Source: Actinacidiphila epipremni (GTDB lineage: Bacteria; Actinomycetota; Actinomycetes; Streptomycetales; Streptomycetaceae). Taken from it: DNA of 64,000 nucleotides. The notes beneath the pieces are model-generated. The model did no database searches, was not told the origin of the DNA, and saw only the letters and a program-made list of their open reading frames with translations. The stretch is taken from the NCBI RefSeq assembly GCF_012034175.1, contig NZ_JAATEJ010000001.1, positions 496,001 to 560,000 on the forward strand, in the 5' to 3' direction. Below, piece by piece: positions 7,826-16,271 of the stretch (positions within the stretch are counted from its first letter, which is position 1; every line of letters begins with the position of its first letter). Position numbers and translations under genes: made by a program.

Positions 7826-9558
7826 GCCGCGGCCTCCTGCTCCGTCAGCTGGGACAACACGATCTCCCGGTAGGTCTCGTTGGCGGCCATCAGCTCGCTG
7901 TGCGTTCCCGTCCCCACCACGCGGCCCTCGTCGAGCACGACGATCCGGTCCGCGTCGCGGATCGTGGACACCCGCTGGGCCACGATGACCACCGTCGCGT
8001 CCGCCGTCTCCGCCGCGAGCGCCCGCCGCAGGGCGGCGTCAGTGGCGTAGTCCAGTGCCGAGAACGAGTCGTCGAAGAGGTAGATCTCCGGGCGCCGCAC
8101 CAGCGCCCGCGCGATCGCCAGCCGCTGCCGCTGCCCGCCCGACACATTGCTGCCGCCCTGCGCGATGGGCGCCTCCAGGCCGCCCTCCAGCTTGGCGACG
8201 AAGTCCTTGGCCTGCGCCACCTCCAGCGCGTGCCACAGCTCCTCGTCCGTCGCGTCCGGCTTGCCGTAGCGCAGGTTGGAGGCGACGGTGCCGGAGAAGA
8301 GGTACGGCTTCTGCGGCACCAGGCCGACGGTCTCGGCCAGCAGCGCCGGGTCCAGTTCGGCGACGTCCTCGCCGTCGACCAGCACCCGGCCGCCCGTCGC
8401 GTCGTACAACCGCGGGATGAGGCCGAGCAGCGTGGACTTACCGCTGCCGGTGGAGCCGATGACGGCCGTGGTCTCACCGGGGTGGGCGACCAGGTCCACC
8501 CCGCGCAGCACCGCGGCCTCGGCGCCGGGATAGGCGAAGTCGACGTTGAAGAGCTCCAGCTCGCCGTGCCGCCGCAGCGCGGTGATGGGCGCCTTGGGCG
8601 GGACGACGCTGGAGCTGGTGGTGAGCACTTCCTCGATGCGCTCGGCGCACACCTCGGCGCGCGGCACCATCATGAACATGAACGTGGCCATCATGACCGA
8701 CATCAGGATCTGCATCAGATAGCTCAGGAACGCGGTGAGCGCCCCGATCTGCATGCCGCCGCTGTCGATGCGGTGCGCGCCGAACCACAGCACGGCGACG
8801 CTGGACAGGTTCACGATGGACATCACGGTGGGGAACATCAGCGCCAGCAGCTTGCCGGTGGCCAGCGACACTGCGGTGACCTCGTCGTTGGCGACGCCGA
8901 AGCGGCGCTGCTCGTAGTCGTCCTTGACGAAGGCGCGGATCACCCGGATGCCGGTGATCTGCTCGCGCAGCACCCGGTTCACGGTGTCCACGCGCTTTTG
9001 CATCGTGCGGAACAGCGGGCGCAGCTTGCGGATGATCAGGCTGACGGCGATGCCGAGGACGGGCACGACCGCGAGCAGCAGCGACGACAGCGGCACGTCC
9101 TGGCCGAGCGCCATGACGATGCCGCCCACGCACATGATCGGCGCGGCCACCATCATCGTGAACGACATCAGGACCAGCATCTGGACCTGCTGCACGTCGT
9201 TGGTGGTGCGGGTGATGAGGGAAGGCGCGCCGAACTGCCCCACCTCGCGCGCCGAGAAGCTCTGCACCTGGTCGAAGACGGCCGCGCGGATGTCGCGGCC
9301 CACCGCCATGGACGTCCTGGCTCCGTAATAGACCGCGCCGATCGCGCACACCATCTGCGCGACGGTCACGCCGAGCATGGTGGCGCCCATGGCCAGGATG
9401 TAGCCGGAGTCGCCCTTGACCACGCCGTTGTCGATGATGTCGGCGTTGAGGGTCGGCAGGAACAGGGCCGCGATGGTCGAGACCAGCTGGAGCGCGACCA
9501 GCAGGCCGATGGGGCGCTTGTACGGTCGCAGGTGGGACCGCAGGAGTCGGATCAGCAC
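7822..9558 (-). CDS. ABC exporter subunit with degenerate Walker B (first half of a heterodimer)
   Basis: A 578-residue half-transporter with six predicted helices and an ATPase domain: Walker A GSTGSGKSTL, Q-loop LVPQKPYLFSG, signature VSGGQRQRLAIARAL and Walker B YLFDDSFSALD, where Asp replaces the catalytic Glu. The H-loop reads AQRVST, with Gln in place of His, further evidence that this site does not hydrolyse ATP. This pattern is known for heterodimeric exporters of the BmrCD/TmrAB type, moving drugs, lipids or peptides outward. It starts at GTG with GAGGTAG upstream and is the first gene of the pair. Confidence 0.93.
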   Translation of the reverse strand: MLIRLLRSHLRPYKRPIGLLVALQLVSTIAALFLPTLNADIIDNGVVKGDSGYILAMGATMLGVTVAQMVCAIGAVYYGARTSMAVGRDIRAAVFDQVQSFSAREVGQFGAPSLITRTTNDVQQVQMLVLMSFTMMVAAPIMCVGGIVMALGQDVPLSSLLLAVVPVLGIAVSLIIRKLRPLFRTMQKRVDTVNRVLREQITGIRVIRAFVKDDYEQRRFGVANDEVTAVSLATGKLLALMFPTVMSIVNLSSVAVLWFGAHRIDSGGMQIGALTAFLSYLMQILMSVMMATFMFMMVPRAEVCAERIEEVLTTSSSVVPPKAPITALRRHGELELFNVDFAYPGAEAAVLRGVDLVAHPGETTAVIGSTGSGKSTLLGLIPRLYDATGGRVLVDGEDVAELDPALLAETVGLVPQKPYLFSGTVASNLRYGKPDATDEELWHALEVAQAKDFVAKLEGGLEAPIAQGGSNVSGGQRQRLAIARALVRRPEIYLFDDSFSALDYATDAALRRALAAETADATVVIVAQRVSTIRDADRIVVLDEGRVVGTGTHSELMAANETYREIVLSQLTEQEAAA

Positions 9559-9813
9559 ACTGACTACCTCGGGGGCTCGGGACGCGGGGCTCGGGGACGC
9601 GGGGCTTGGGGCATGCGGGCGCGCGGACGTACGGGCGTACGAACGTATGGGCGTACGGCGTGCTCGACCTCAGGGACGCGCCGGCGCCCGCCGGGGTTGA
9701 GCCCCGGAACCGAAGGTTCGTACGGAACCGGTGGCTCGGGGACCCGGCGGGTGGCCGGCCCCGCCCTGGCCGGCGCGCAACCCTATCCTCAGGCATCCCC
9801 GAGCCGCATCCGG

Positions 9814-11331
9814 TTAAAGCGAGGCAAAGGCTCCGGGGTGGGTGTGTTCGCGCACAGCGATGAACTGCTGCCGCACCGCCGAGCCGACCGCGGGCCCGCC
9901 CCCGCCGTGACCGGGCTCACCCGGCCCCGCCGCACCGTCCTGACCGGGGCCGTCCGGCAGCACGTCGGCCTCGGGGTCCAGCACCCGGGTGCCCGGCCGC
10001 GGCTCCCACGCCGGGGGCTCGGCCAGCGACTGCGAGCCCAGCACCGCGCCCAGCGACCACGCCGCCTGCCGGGCCGCGCCGAGGGCCGCGTATTCGGCCG
10101 CCGGGGGGACGACGACGAGGGTGCCGAAGAGCGAGGGCGCGAGCGCCTGCACGGCCGGCAGCTCGGCGGCGGGGCCGAGCAGGAAGACCCGGCGCACCTC
10201 CACGCCCCTGTTGCGCAGCACGTCCAGGGCGTCGGCGAGCGCGCACAGCATGCCCTCGAAGGCCGCGCGGGCCAGGTGCTCCGGCTTCATCGACTCGCGC
10301 CGCAGCCCCGCCAGGGTGCCCGCGGTGTGCGGCAGGTCGGGGGTGCGCTCGCCCTCCAGGTACGGCAGCAGGACCAGGCCGTACGCGCCGGGCGTGGAGC
10401 GCAGCGCGAGGTCGGACAGCCCCGGCAGGTCGGTGCCCAGCAGGTCGGCGGTGCCGCGCAGGGTGCGTACGGCGTTGCGTACCTGCACCACCGGCAGGTG
10501 GCGGCCGGTGGCGTCGGCGAAGGCGGTGACGGTGCCGGTGGGGTCCCGCAGCGCCTCGTGGTGGACGGCGAAGACGGTGCCGGCAGCGCCGAGGGAGACC
10601 ACCGCGTCGCCGGGGCCGAGGCCCAGGCCCAGGGCCGCCGCCATGTTGTCGCCGGTGCCGGCGGAGATGAGCAGGCCCTCGGGCGTCTGCCCGGCGGGCT
10701 CGGCGGGCGCCAGGACGTCCGGCAGCCCCACGGCGTGGCCGAGGGCCAGCTCGACCAGGTCCGTGCGGTATTCGCCGGTCGCCGCGGACCAGTAGCCGGT
10801 GCCGGAGGCGTCACCGCGGTCGGTGGTCCGGCGGGCGGGCTGGCCCAGCAGCTGCCACACCAGCCAGTCGTGCGGCAGCAGCACCTCGGCGACCCGCCCG
10901 GCCGCCGCCGGCTCGTGCTGCGCGAGCCAGCGCAGCTTGGCCACCGGGTAGGCGGCCTGGGGCTGCGACCCGACGGCCTCGGCCCAGTTCGCCGGCCCGC
11001 CCAGCTCCTGGAGCAGGTCGACGGCCTGCGCCTGCGCCCGGTTGTCGCCGCGCAGCAGCGCGGGCCGCACCGTCACCCCGCCGGCGTCCAGCGCGACCAG
11101 GCCGTGCTGCTGCCCGGACACCCCGATCGCCTGCACGCCCTCCAGCACCCCGTCCTTGGCCGCCTCGCCCAGCGACAGCAGCCACGCCTGGGGGTCGATC
11201 TCGGTCGGCTTCCCGCCGTCCGGCACCTCGTGCGGTGCGTACCCCTGCCGCAGGATCTCACCGGTGTCCGTATCGCATACGACGACGGTGGTACCCGCGG
11301 TGGAGTTGTCTATACCGGCCACTTTGCCCAT
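9814..11331 (-). CDS. xylB: Xylulokinase-like FGGY carbohydrate kinase
   Basis: A 505-residue sugar kinase of the FGGY family, most like xylulokinase, which phosphorylates D-xylulose to feed the pentose phosphate pathway. Visible motifs are the N-terminal nucleotide loop AGIDNSTAGTTVVV, the substrate-domain IGVSGQQHGLV typical of XylB, LLPHDWLVWQL with DRGDASGTGYWS, and the C-terminal ATPase loop SAGTGDNMAAALGLG. It stands apart from any xylose isomerase or transporter here, so the sugar is inferred from family only. The C-terminal 45 residues are Gly/Pro-rich and outside the family core. No operon partner is evident. Confidence 0.82.
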   Translation of the reverse strand: MGKVAGIDNSTAGTTVVVCDTDTGEILRQGYAPHEVPDGGKPTEIDPQAWLLSLGEAAKDGVLEGVQAIGVSGQQHGLVALDAGGVTVRPALLRGDNRAQAQAVDLLQELGGPANWAEAVGSQPQAAYPVAKLRWLAQHEPAAAGRVAEVLLPHDWLVWQLLGQPARRTTDRGDASGTGYWSAATGEYRTDLVELALGHAVGLPDVLAPAEPAGQTPEGLLISAGTGDNMAAALGLGLGPGDAVVSLGAAGTVFAVHHEALRDPTGTVTAFADATGRHLPVVQVRNAVRTLRGTADLLGTDLPGLSDLALRSTPGAYGLVLLPYLEGERTPDLPHTAGTLAGLRRESMKPEHLARAAFEGMLCALADALDVLRNRGVEVRRVFLLGPAAELPAVQALAPSLFGTLVVVPPAAEYAALGAARQAAWSLGAVLGSQSLAEPPAWEPRPGTRVLDPEADVLPDGPGQDGAAGPGEPGHGGGGPAVGSAVRQQFIAVREHTHPGAFASL

Positions 11332-11477
11332 AGGGCCGATGATGCCGTACCGGGCGGGCCTCGCGCGGCATGGACGGGTGTCCTGGTGTTCGACTGCGGG
11401 GCCCTGCTGGGCCCTGCTGGCCCCTGCGGGGCTTGCGGGGGCCCGGCGGGGCCAGGTGTGGGAGTTCGGATGCCGGA

Positions 11478-11516
11478 GATCAGGTGTGGGAGGTCAGGTG
11501 TGGGAGGTCAGGTGTT
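11478..11516. repeat. Short tandem repeat (AGGTGTGGGAGGTC-like, about 14 bp)
   Basis: Downstream of the YtxH-like gene the sequence repeats 'aggtgtgggaggtc' about two and a half times. Just before it (11400-11455) a GC-skewed run repeats 'ggccctgctggcc'. No gene is visible here; it looks like slipped-strand expansion in an intergenic region. Confidence 0.55.
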
Positions 11517-11804
11517 GGAGGTGCCCCAGTCGTCGGCGGGGGCGCCGCCGTTGTGCATGGCGCGGACCTTGTCCGCGAGCGGCTTGGGCAGCTTCGGGCC
11601 GACCTTGGCGGTGACGGTGTCCGCGGCCTTGACCGCGGCCGTCCGGCTCTGCTGGGCGGCACTCTCGGCGGCGTTGCGCACCGCCGGGTTCTGGACGAAG
11701 GCCTGCCCGGCCTTGACCAGCTGCTCGTACCGCTCACGCCCCGCCCGGGCGCCGATCACGAAGCCCACAGCCGCTCCTGTGATGAACGTCAGCTTGTAGC
11801 GCAT
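11508..11804 (-). CDS. YtxH-like small membrane-associated protein
   Basis: A 98-residue protein with one N-terminal hydrophobic segment (LTFITGAAVGFVIGARAG) containing the Gly-rich pattern and following basic cluster typical of YtxH-like proteins. An Ala-rich amphipathic helix follows and then a polar tail. It probably sits at the membrane with the tail in the cytoplasm. The ATG has a GGTGGAG ribosome site. Function is unknown; such proteins in Bacillus respond to general stress. Confidence 0.72.
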   Translation of the reverse strand: MRYKLTFITGAAVGFVIGARAGRERYEQLVKAGQAFVQNPAVRNAAESAAQQSRTAAVKAADTVTAKVGPKLPKPLADKVRAMHNGGAPADDWGTSNT

Positions 11805-12021
11805 GGCTCCACCATCCTCGTTGCCTACGCGAGTCCTCGCGTACGCGTCGCTCGTCGCCCGTAACCCGCGTGATGCTGGCCGCCTACCCTGTGCACCCGG
11901 TCCACAACCCGGCCGCTATCGGTTGGCGGAGCACCCCCCCACTTGCGCTAATGTATGTGTCGCACCGAGCGCGCGCCTTCCGGGACTGTCCCGGCGGGTG
12001 CATTCGGTGCACGCAGAGCGA

Positions 12022-12094
12022 TCCCCTGTAGCTCAATTGGCAGAGCAGCCGGCTGTTAACCGGCAGGTTACTGGTTCGAGTCCAGTCGGGGGAG
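12022..12094 (+). tRNA. tRNA-Asn (GTT), copy 1
   Basis: A complete 73-nt cloverleaf: acceptor arms TCCCCTG/CGGGGGA with one G-U pair, D-arm AGCTCAATTGGCAGAGC, anticodon stem CCGGC/GCCGG with loop CTGTTAA (anticodon GTT, Asn), T-arm CTGGTTCGAGTCCAG and discriminator G. No CCA is encoded. It is followed after 5 bases by an identical copy. Confidence 0.97.
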
Positions 12095-12099
12095 CTCGG

Positions 12100-12172
12100 T
12101 CCCCTGTAGCTCAATTGGCAGAGCAGCCGGCTGTTAACCGGCAGGTTACTGGTTCGAGTCCAGTCGGGGGAG
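12100..12172 (+). tRNA. tRNA-Asn (GTT), copy 2
   Basis: Identical over all 73 nt to the copy starting at 12022, with anticodon GTT. The two genes form a 78-bp tandem duplication and share one downstream terminator, so they are probably one transcription unit. Confidence 0.97.
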
Positions 12173-12181
12173 CGCACGACG

Positions 12182-12204
12182 AGGACCCCGTTGGGGTCCT
12201 TTTT
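12182..12204 (+). terminator. Rho-independent terminator after the tRNA-Asn pair
   Basis: An 8-bp perfect stem AGGACCCC/GGGGTCCT with loop GTT, followed directly by five T residues. This is a textbook intrinsic terminator, unusual for its T-tract in such GC-rich DNA. Confidence 0.93.
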
Positions 12205-12328
12205 CGTACCCCCGGGAACCATATGCCCGCCCCGGTGAGTCCACCTGATGCCGCGTCTGTGACCCACGAGGGCGACAGATCGTATGAGCAGCTATGCTGC
12301 GGCAGACGGCGCGCACGCCACGCCGTAC

Positions 12329-12405
12329 GGGGCGGTAGCTCAGCCGGTTAGAGCAGCGGACTCATAATCCGCCGGTCCTGGGTTCGAGTCCCAGCCGCCC
12401 CACCA
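12329..12405 (+). tRNA. tRNA with CAT anticodon (elongator Met, or Ile2 after lysidine modification)
   Basis: A 77-nt gene including an encoded CCA: acceptor GGGGCGG/CCGCCCC, discriminator A, D-loop with GGTT, anticodon loop CTCATAA and T-arm CTGGGTTCGAGTCCCAG. The first acceptor pair is normal, so it is not an initiator tRNA. Elongator Met and TilS-modified Ile2 share this anticodon, and I cannot separate them by eye. An accessory strip starts right after it. Confidence 0.93.
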
Positions 12406-12939
12406 CGGTCCTCTTCGGGCCGTCGCCGGTTGACCTGCGCGTAGGGCCCGAGGCCGGGCTTGGCGAGGGGGAAGAGGTTCTCCTTCCGGAGGGCGCGTGA
12501 GCCCGAGGTGAGCCCGGGGGCGCGTGACGCTGCCGCGCGGGGGGCCCGTGGGACCAGCCGGGCAGCCCACTCGGCGACCGCGCGGTCCAGCTCGGGCAGC
12601 AGGGCCCATATCTTGTCGAGGTCGTCCAGGGCCGCCTGCGCGGTGTCGCAACCGCTTCGGCGGAAGGTCCGTCTGCTGCCGTCATCCCGGGCGGAAGCCC
12701 CTGCCACACGTTCCAGACGCCGTGACGCCGCTTTTCCTCCCTGGTTCAGACGCCCGCGTCGGGCTGGTCGATGAAGGCGAGGTTGCCCGGGAGAGCCGGA
12801 GGCAGCAGGTCTTGCTCGCGCATGTGCCACGGAAGGCGCGCAGGGCCGAGCAGTCCTCGAAGGCATGCCCTTCATAGCCGCCGGTGCGCTCCAGGAGGGC
12901 GGCCCTGCGGATGCGGTCCAAAGTGGTGCTCGCCTCGCG

Positions 12940-13404
12940 TCATCGTTCCTTTGCCAGTTCCTGAGAGGCGGTGGCTGCCGCGACGAGGTCGCCGTGGCTG
13001 CGGAAGGTTGAGCAGGCCGAGGGCGCCGGGAGGCCGCCGTCCTCGCGTGCGAGGGTCGCCACGACGTGCACTTGGCGGAGCTGGTTGCTCAGGGCGATCC
13101 AGTGGCAGGCGTCCGGACCGCCGTTGACCGAGACGGTGACCGCCGCCGCTCGGCGGGCGACCTCGGCCCGCATCGGTCAGATCGCGCTGCCCAGGGTCGG
13201 CGCGGACCCATCGCCCTGAGGGTCGACGAAGGTGGCGATGCTGCCGGGCCCAGGGTCCCGTAGCGAATGGGCACACGGCAGCCCCGTCAGTATCCGGTTC
13301 GGATCTGGCGCGGTCCGCGACGTCACGCATCCTCTTGAACCAGTCATCGTTCCCGCCGGAGCCGGGAAGCTCGCACCACGTTGGTTCATCGCAAAGACGT
13401 GCAT
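12940..13404 (-). pseudogene. Hypothetical protein interrupted by an in-frame TGA
   Basis: Two minus-strand ORFs lie in one frame, split only by a TGA at 13177-13179 and one codon. The upstream part (75 codons, to 13404) ends GSIATFVDPQGDGSAPTL. The downstream part (77 codons, from 13173) includes VSVNGGPDACHWIALSNQL and RQVHVVATLAREDGG. Codon use of the second part is gene-like. This may be a single gene broken by a nonsense mutation or two small genes read in succession. I do not recognise a family. Confidence 0.4.
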
Positions 13405-13475
13405 AGTCGCCAGTTAGCAGCTGCCGAAACCAGTATCTTTACGATCCGGAGCCGATCCCTCAGTGTGCAATATTC

Positions 13476-13500
13476 AGCCAAAGAGGCAAGTTATTTGGCT
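13476..13500. promoter_or_regulatory. Inverted repeat AGCCAAA-N11-TTTGGCT
   Basis: Perfect 7-bp arms in the AT-rich leader 24 bases upstream of the GTG of the secreted-protein gene. It may be an operator or a leader-RNA hairpin that limits access to the start. Confidence 0.4.
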
Positions 13501-13523
13501 TAAAAAGGTGCACATAGATGTAG

Positions 13524-14042
13524 GTGTTACTTGAGTTTTTTCCTCAGCGTGTAAGCGCTGGCATGGCGCTCGCGGCCGTAGTGGCCGTGCCTGCCCACGC
13601 GTCCTCCCAGGCATGCTCTGTCTCATACGACTACGTCATCGACAGCAAGGCGAACTACTTCGTGCCTGCCGCATGGAACGGAACGCATCTCAAGGACGGG
13701 CCCGGTGGAAGTATGAGTGTCAGCGTCACCAAGGCTGGCACACTCAGTCTCAGTGCCACCGGCACCGCGGAGTTCTCGACGAGCGCCCTGTTCGCCAAGG
13801 CGAAGGTCTCGGTGAGTTCCACTGTCGCCACGAGCGTGAGCGTCACTGTGGGGCACACGTACAGCCACACCATCACTGCTGGAAAATACGGGAACGCGCA
13901 GTACGGCTCGTGGGGCTACAAGATCACCTGGTCCGAGTACATCAACAACGGGCCCGCCTGCTTGTCGCATCTGTACGCCACCGGTAGTGCTACCCTCCCC
14001 ACCGACAGCACCGGATGGAAATATTGGGAGACGGCGTCGTGA
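13524..14042 (+). CDS. Secreted protein with a TTA second codon (possible bldA dependence)
   Basis: A 172-residue exported protein. A short hydrophobic segment (MALAAVVAVPAHA) with an AHA/SSQ-like cleavage site forms the signal peptide. The mature chain is rich in Ser/Thr/Val repeats (AKAKVSVSSTVATSVSVTVG) and ends with aromatic motifs HTITAGKYGNAQYGSWGYKITW and TGWKYWETAS, a pattern seen in small actinobacterial secreted proteins of unknown role. If translation starts at GTG 13524, the second codon is TTA, which in Streptomyces needs the bldA tRNA. A start at ATG 13563 would avoid it but shortens the signal peptide. The next gene overlaps by 4 bases. Confidence 0.68.
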   Translation: MLLEFFPQRVSAGMALAAVVAVPAHASSQACSVSYDYVIDSKANYFVPAAWNGTHLKDGPGGSMSVSVTKAGTLSLSATGTAEFSTSALFAKAKVSVSSTVATSVSVTVGHTYSHTITAGKYGNAQYGSWGYKITWSEYINNGPACLSHLYATGSATLPTDSTGWKYWETAS

Positions 14043-14551
14043 GGCCAGGTGGTGGAAGGTCTCGCTCCTGCGGGGTTGGTCTTCTCGTCGCCGCCGTCGC
14101 CTCGCTGGCGGTCAGTTGCAGCTCGCACGGAACGTCCGCCGCTCCGTCTGTCAGGCCGTCATCGCCGAAGCCGTCAACGTCCGTGACGGCGTCCTCTGTC
14201 GAGTCGTCCAGCCAGCGGTTCGAGCAGGCACGGACGGCGCTGGCTTCGGTGACGAACCCTGGAGACCAACAGGACTCCGGGGGTGAGGAGTTGGTTCGTG
14301 ACGGTGTGCACGCTCACCCTTCTCTGAAAGCGGGAGTTGAATACCGGCTGCAGGTGGTGTGCGTGGGTGCGGGAGCCGTGGAAGTCCAAACAGGGCCGCC
14401 GCGTAAGTCCGCGAGGCAACTGGCGTGCGACGGAGTTCCCACCAGCAGTCGTTACCAGGGTGGGGTAAGTGATCTTTCGCTCAACATCGTGAGGCAGGGG
14501 CAATCCTCGGGTGTGATTGTCTATCAGATCATGCGAGTTGGATCTGCCTGA
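14039..14551 (+). CDS. Small lipoprotein, translationally coupled to the secreted protein
   Basis: A 170-residue lipoprotein. GTG at 14039 overlaps the preceding stop (GTGA) and is preceded by GGGAG nine bases upstream, a clear coupled start. The N-terminus is basic, then VGLLVAAVASLAVSC, a lipobox with Cys, and then a Ser/Pro/Thr-rich linker. The globular remainder (ALASVTNPGDQ, VEYRLQVVCVGAGAVEV, RQLACDGVP) contains a Cys pair that could bond outside the cell. No family recognised. Codons are less GC-biased than in neighbouring core genes, which fits acquired DNA. Confidence 0.68.
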   Translation: MRPGGGRSRSCGVGLLVAAVASLAVSCSSHGTSAAPSVRPSSPKPSTSVTASSVESSSQRFEQARTALASVTNPGDQQDSGGEELVRDGVHAHPSLKAGVEYRLQVVCVGAGAVEVQTGPPRKSARQLACDGVPTSSRYQGGVSDLSLNIVRQGQSSGVIVYQIMRVGSA

Positions 14552-15033
14552 CCCGTCGCCCTTGGTGTGGAAGAATTTCCCTTCGACACCAAGGGCGCAC
14601 TCATCAAAGGCCGAGGGCCGGCGGGCTGCTGTATTTCAGGCACGAGACGTCACACTTTGTGCGATGGGGCTGAGGTCTGCACGCGGAGACCGGCGGGGTG
14701 TGCAGCCGGTGCGCATGTCAGGGGCTGGGCGAGGCCCACGCTGGGCCGAGTTCGTCGAGTGGCCAGTGGTGGCTGAAACTGCGAGCTCGGTAGCGGCGGT
14801 TCAAGACTCGGGAATGCCAGGTCACAAGCGCGGGTCCTTGGTGCGCCGGTCGGTGTCGGTCTCGGAGGACCGCTGATCGATCTACCACCCCCGCACGGGT
14901 GATGGCTGAACTCCCGGGGCGCCGGCCTGTTCGGCGCGGGCGGACGTCGAGAGGTCACATCCCGGGCGAAAGCGGGTTGCACGGCCACCCGGAGGTCGGC
15001 ACGGTGGATCGCCCCGGCGGACCCGCGCCCTCG
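14552..15033. other. Intergenic stretch without a supportable gene
   Basis: About 480 bases with mixed composition. ORFs of 60-120 codons in several frames show no sustained third-position bias, no ribosome site and no recognisable domain. Confidence 0.5.
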
Positions 15034-15508
15034 GTCCTCGACCAGGCACGCGCCGACTTCGGCCGGGCCCTGGTGCCCGCCGACGACGTCCGGTAACCGC
15101 CGCGCACCGTACTCGGGAGCGGCGCCTCACAGGACGTTTACACCTTCGCGGTGCCGACAGACGGGCAGTTGCTGAACCTCGACGTCTCGGGCTGCCCGAC
15201 TGCGGGCTACTCGACGCCGCTGCATTGGAAACTGCTCAGCACGGCGGCCTCGCGCGCGGCAGCGCGGGGATGCTCTACTCGCCGGGTCTTACGCGGTGCT
15301 CGTCGTCCCGACCGCGCCGGTGACGGGGAAGCTGGGCGTGCAGATCTTCGGGGCGTCCACGTCGGCGGTGACGGCGACACTGGACGGCAAGCCCTCGGCC
15401 GTGACGACCGCGGACGCCTCCCAGCCGGTGGTGGTCAGCTTCACGCCGGCGCACCTCGCAGGCCCGCCGGCGCCCCCTCGCGCCGTACCGCCCTCGCGGC
15501 CGGACTGA
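15034..15508 (+). pseudogene. Remnant of a secreted beta-rich protein (in-frame stop plus frameshift)
   Basis: One frame reads LDQARADFGRALVPADDVR, then a TAA at 15094, then continues in the same frame as LGSGASQDVYTFAVPTDG and LLNLDVSGCPTAGYST. Near 15240-15290 the coding signal jumps to another frame (LLAGSYAVLVVPTAPVTG, then VTATLDGKPSAVTTADASQ, PVVVSFTPAHLAG). The beta-strand-like repeats resemble jelly-roll or pre-peptidase-type secreted domains. A stop and a frameshift in one gene indicate decay. No start or signal peptide can be assigned. Confidence 0.55.
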
Positions 15509-15559
15509 TGAGATGCCTATCGCGCACAAGCCGGGCACGCCACGACGGAGGGACACCGC

Positions 15560-15940
15560 ATGCGCCGCGTTCGTACCGCCCTCACCGCCATCGCCGCCGC
15601 CGGACTGGTAGCTGCCGGCCTCGGCCTCGCGGCCCCCGCCCAGGCCGCCGACAGCTGGGTCTACATCTCGCTGCCCACCTGGCTCGGCAATTGCCCAGGC
15701 GGTGGGTCCGTCAAGATGGTCTACCTCAGCGTCGGCGACACCTGGTCGACCGCCGGAGACGCCGGAGACGACATCGTCTACGCCAAGGTCCACTTGAACC
15801 AGTCCCAGCCCGTCACAGGCGAAGGGCTCTGCTACAAGGGCTCCCAGACCTACTACGGCCCGGCGTTCTACCAAGACATCACGCCCACGCGCCTGAAGCA
15901 GACATGGTGGGTCGGCCCCGGGGGCACCAGCCACAACTAG
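15560..15940 (+). CDS. Small secreted protein
   Basis: A 126-residue exported protein with a clear Sec signal peptide (MRRVRTALTAIAAAGLVAAGL, cleavage near AQA-ADS) and a GGAGGGA ribosome site. The mature part, under 100 residues, holds two cysteines (GNCPGG, GLCYKG), probably forming a disulfide, and an aromatic C-terminus (TWWVGPGGTSHN). The conserved look of DTWSTAGDAGDDIVYAKV suggests a real family of Streptomyces secreted proteins, but no function is known to me. Confidence 0.75.
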   Translation: MRRVRTALTAIAAAGLVAAGLGLAAPAQAADSWVYISLPTWLGNCPGGGSVKMVYLSVGDTWSTAGDAGDDIVYAKVHLNQSQPVTGEGLCYKGSQTYYGPAFYQDITPTRLKQTWWVGPGGTSHN

Positions 15941-16271
15941 GCACGGGAGCAACCCAGGCCCCCCGCTCACCGAGCGCGGAGCCTGCGGCAGACCCTCCCC
16001 GGACTCGTCCCGGCGCACGGACGTGCCACAGCAGGGGCTGAGTTGACCGCGGCGGGTCCGCAGCTGGTGAGCCTGAGCATCTGGACTCCCCTCCCCCCCC
16101 GGGGGCCGACCAGTCAGGTCCGGAGGCCGCGGCGGCGTGCGAGGTAGCGCCGACGGCTGCACTCGGCCCCGGCCGCGCCTTCACACCGTCGCAGGCCAGG
16201 CCGAGCAGGCCGAGGTTGTCCACGTCGCGGGCTGACCCGCCCTCGGCCATGGGCGTGGCGGTGCGGGGCGA
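15941..16271. other. Intergenic stretch, no gene seen
   Basis: About 330 bases including a run of eight or more C residues followed by G residues near 16085-16105. A minus-strand reading (ARDVDNLGLLGLACDGVKA) is weakly protein-like but lacks a ribosome site and continues into low-complexity sequence. Confidence 0.45.

Larger units (their letters stand above)
12406..13523. other. Gene-poor strip with decayed coding remnants, next to the tRNA
   Basis: No intact convincing gene. Several minus-strand fragments look protein-like but are broken. At 12772-12921 a reading of the type LERTGGYEGHAFEDCSAL shifts frame into LPWHMREQDLLPPALPG, then NLAFIDQPDAGV and a stop. A run near 12560-12680 (DDLDKIWALLPELDRAVAEW) continues into the tRNA antisense. 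From about 13400 base composition turns AT-richer. The pattern suits remnants of acquired DNA beside a tRNA. I found no integrase and no second copy of the tRNA 3' end. Confidence 0.55.

Noticed and set aside
7738..11799. Plus-strand open frame of 1353 codons
   Set aside because: Shadow of the minus-strand ABC and kinase genes, made of His/Arg/Gly/Gln-rich nonsense typical of reversed GC-rich coding DNA.
11923..11954. Promoter TTGGCG/TAATGT before tRNA-Asn
   Set aside because: The spacer would be 20 bases with no other support, so it was not called.
11884..12267. Minus-strand ORF reading SPDWTRTSNLPVNSRLLCQLSYRG twice
   Set aside because: It is the antisense of the two tRNA-Asn genes, a well-known source of false protein calls.
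12340..12875. Minus-strand ORFs containing GGWDSNPGPADYESAALTG or GTRTQDRRIMSPLL
   Set aside because: Antisense of the CAT-anticodon tRNA; the upstream part is decayed and lacks a start.
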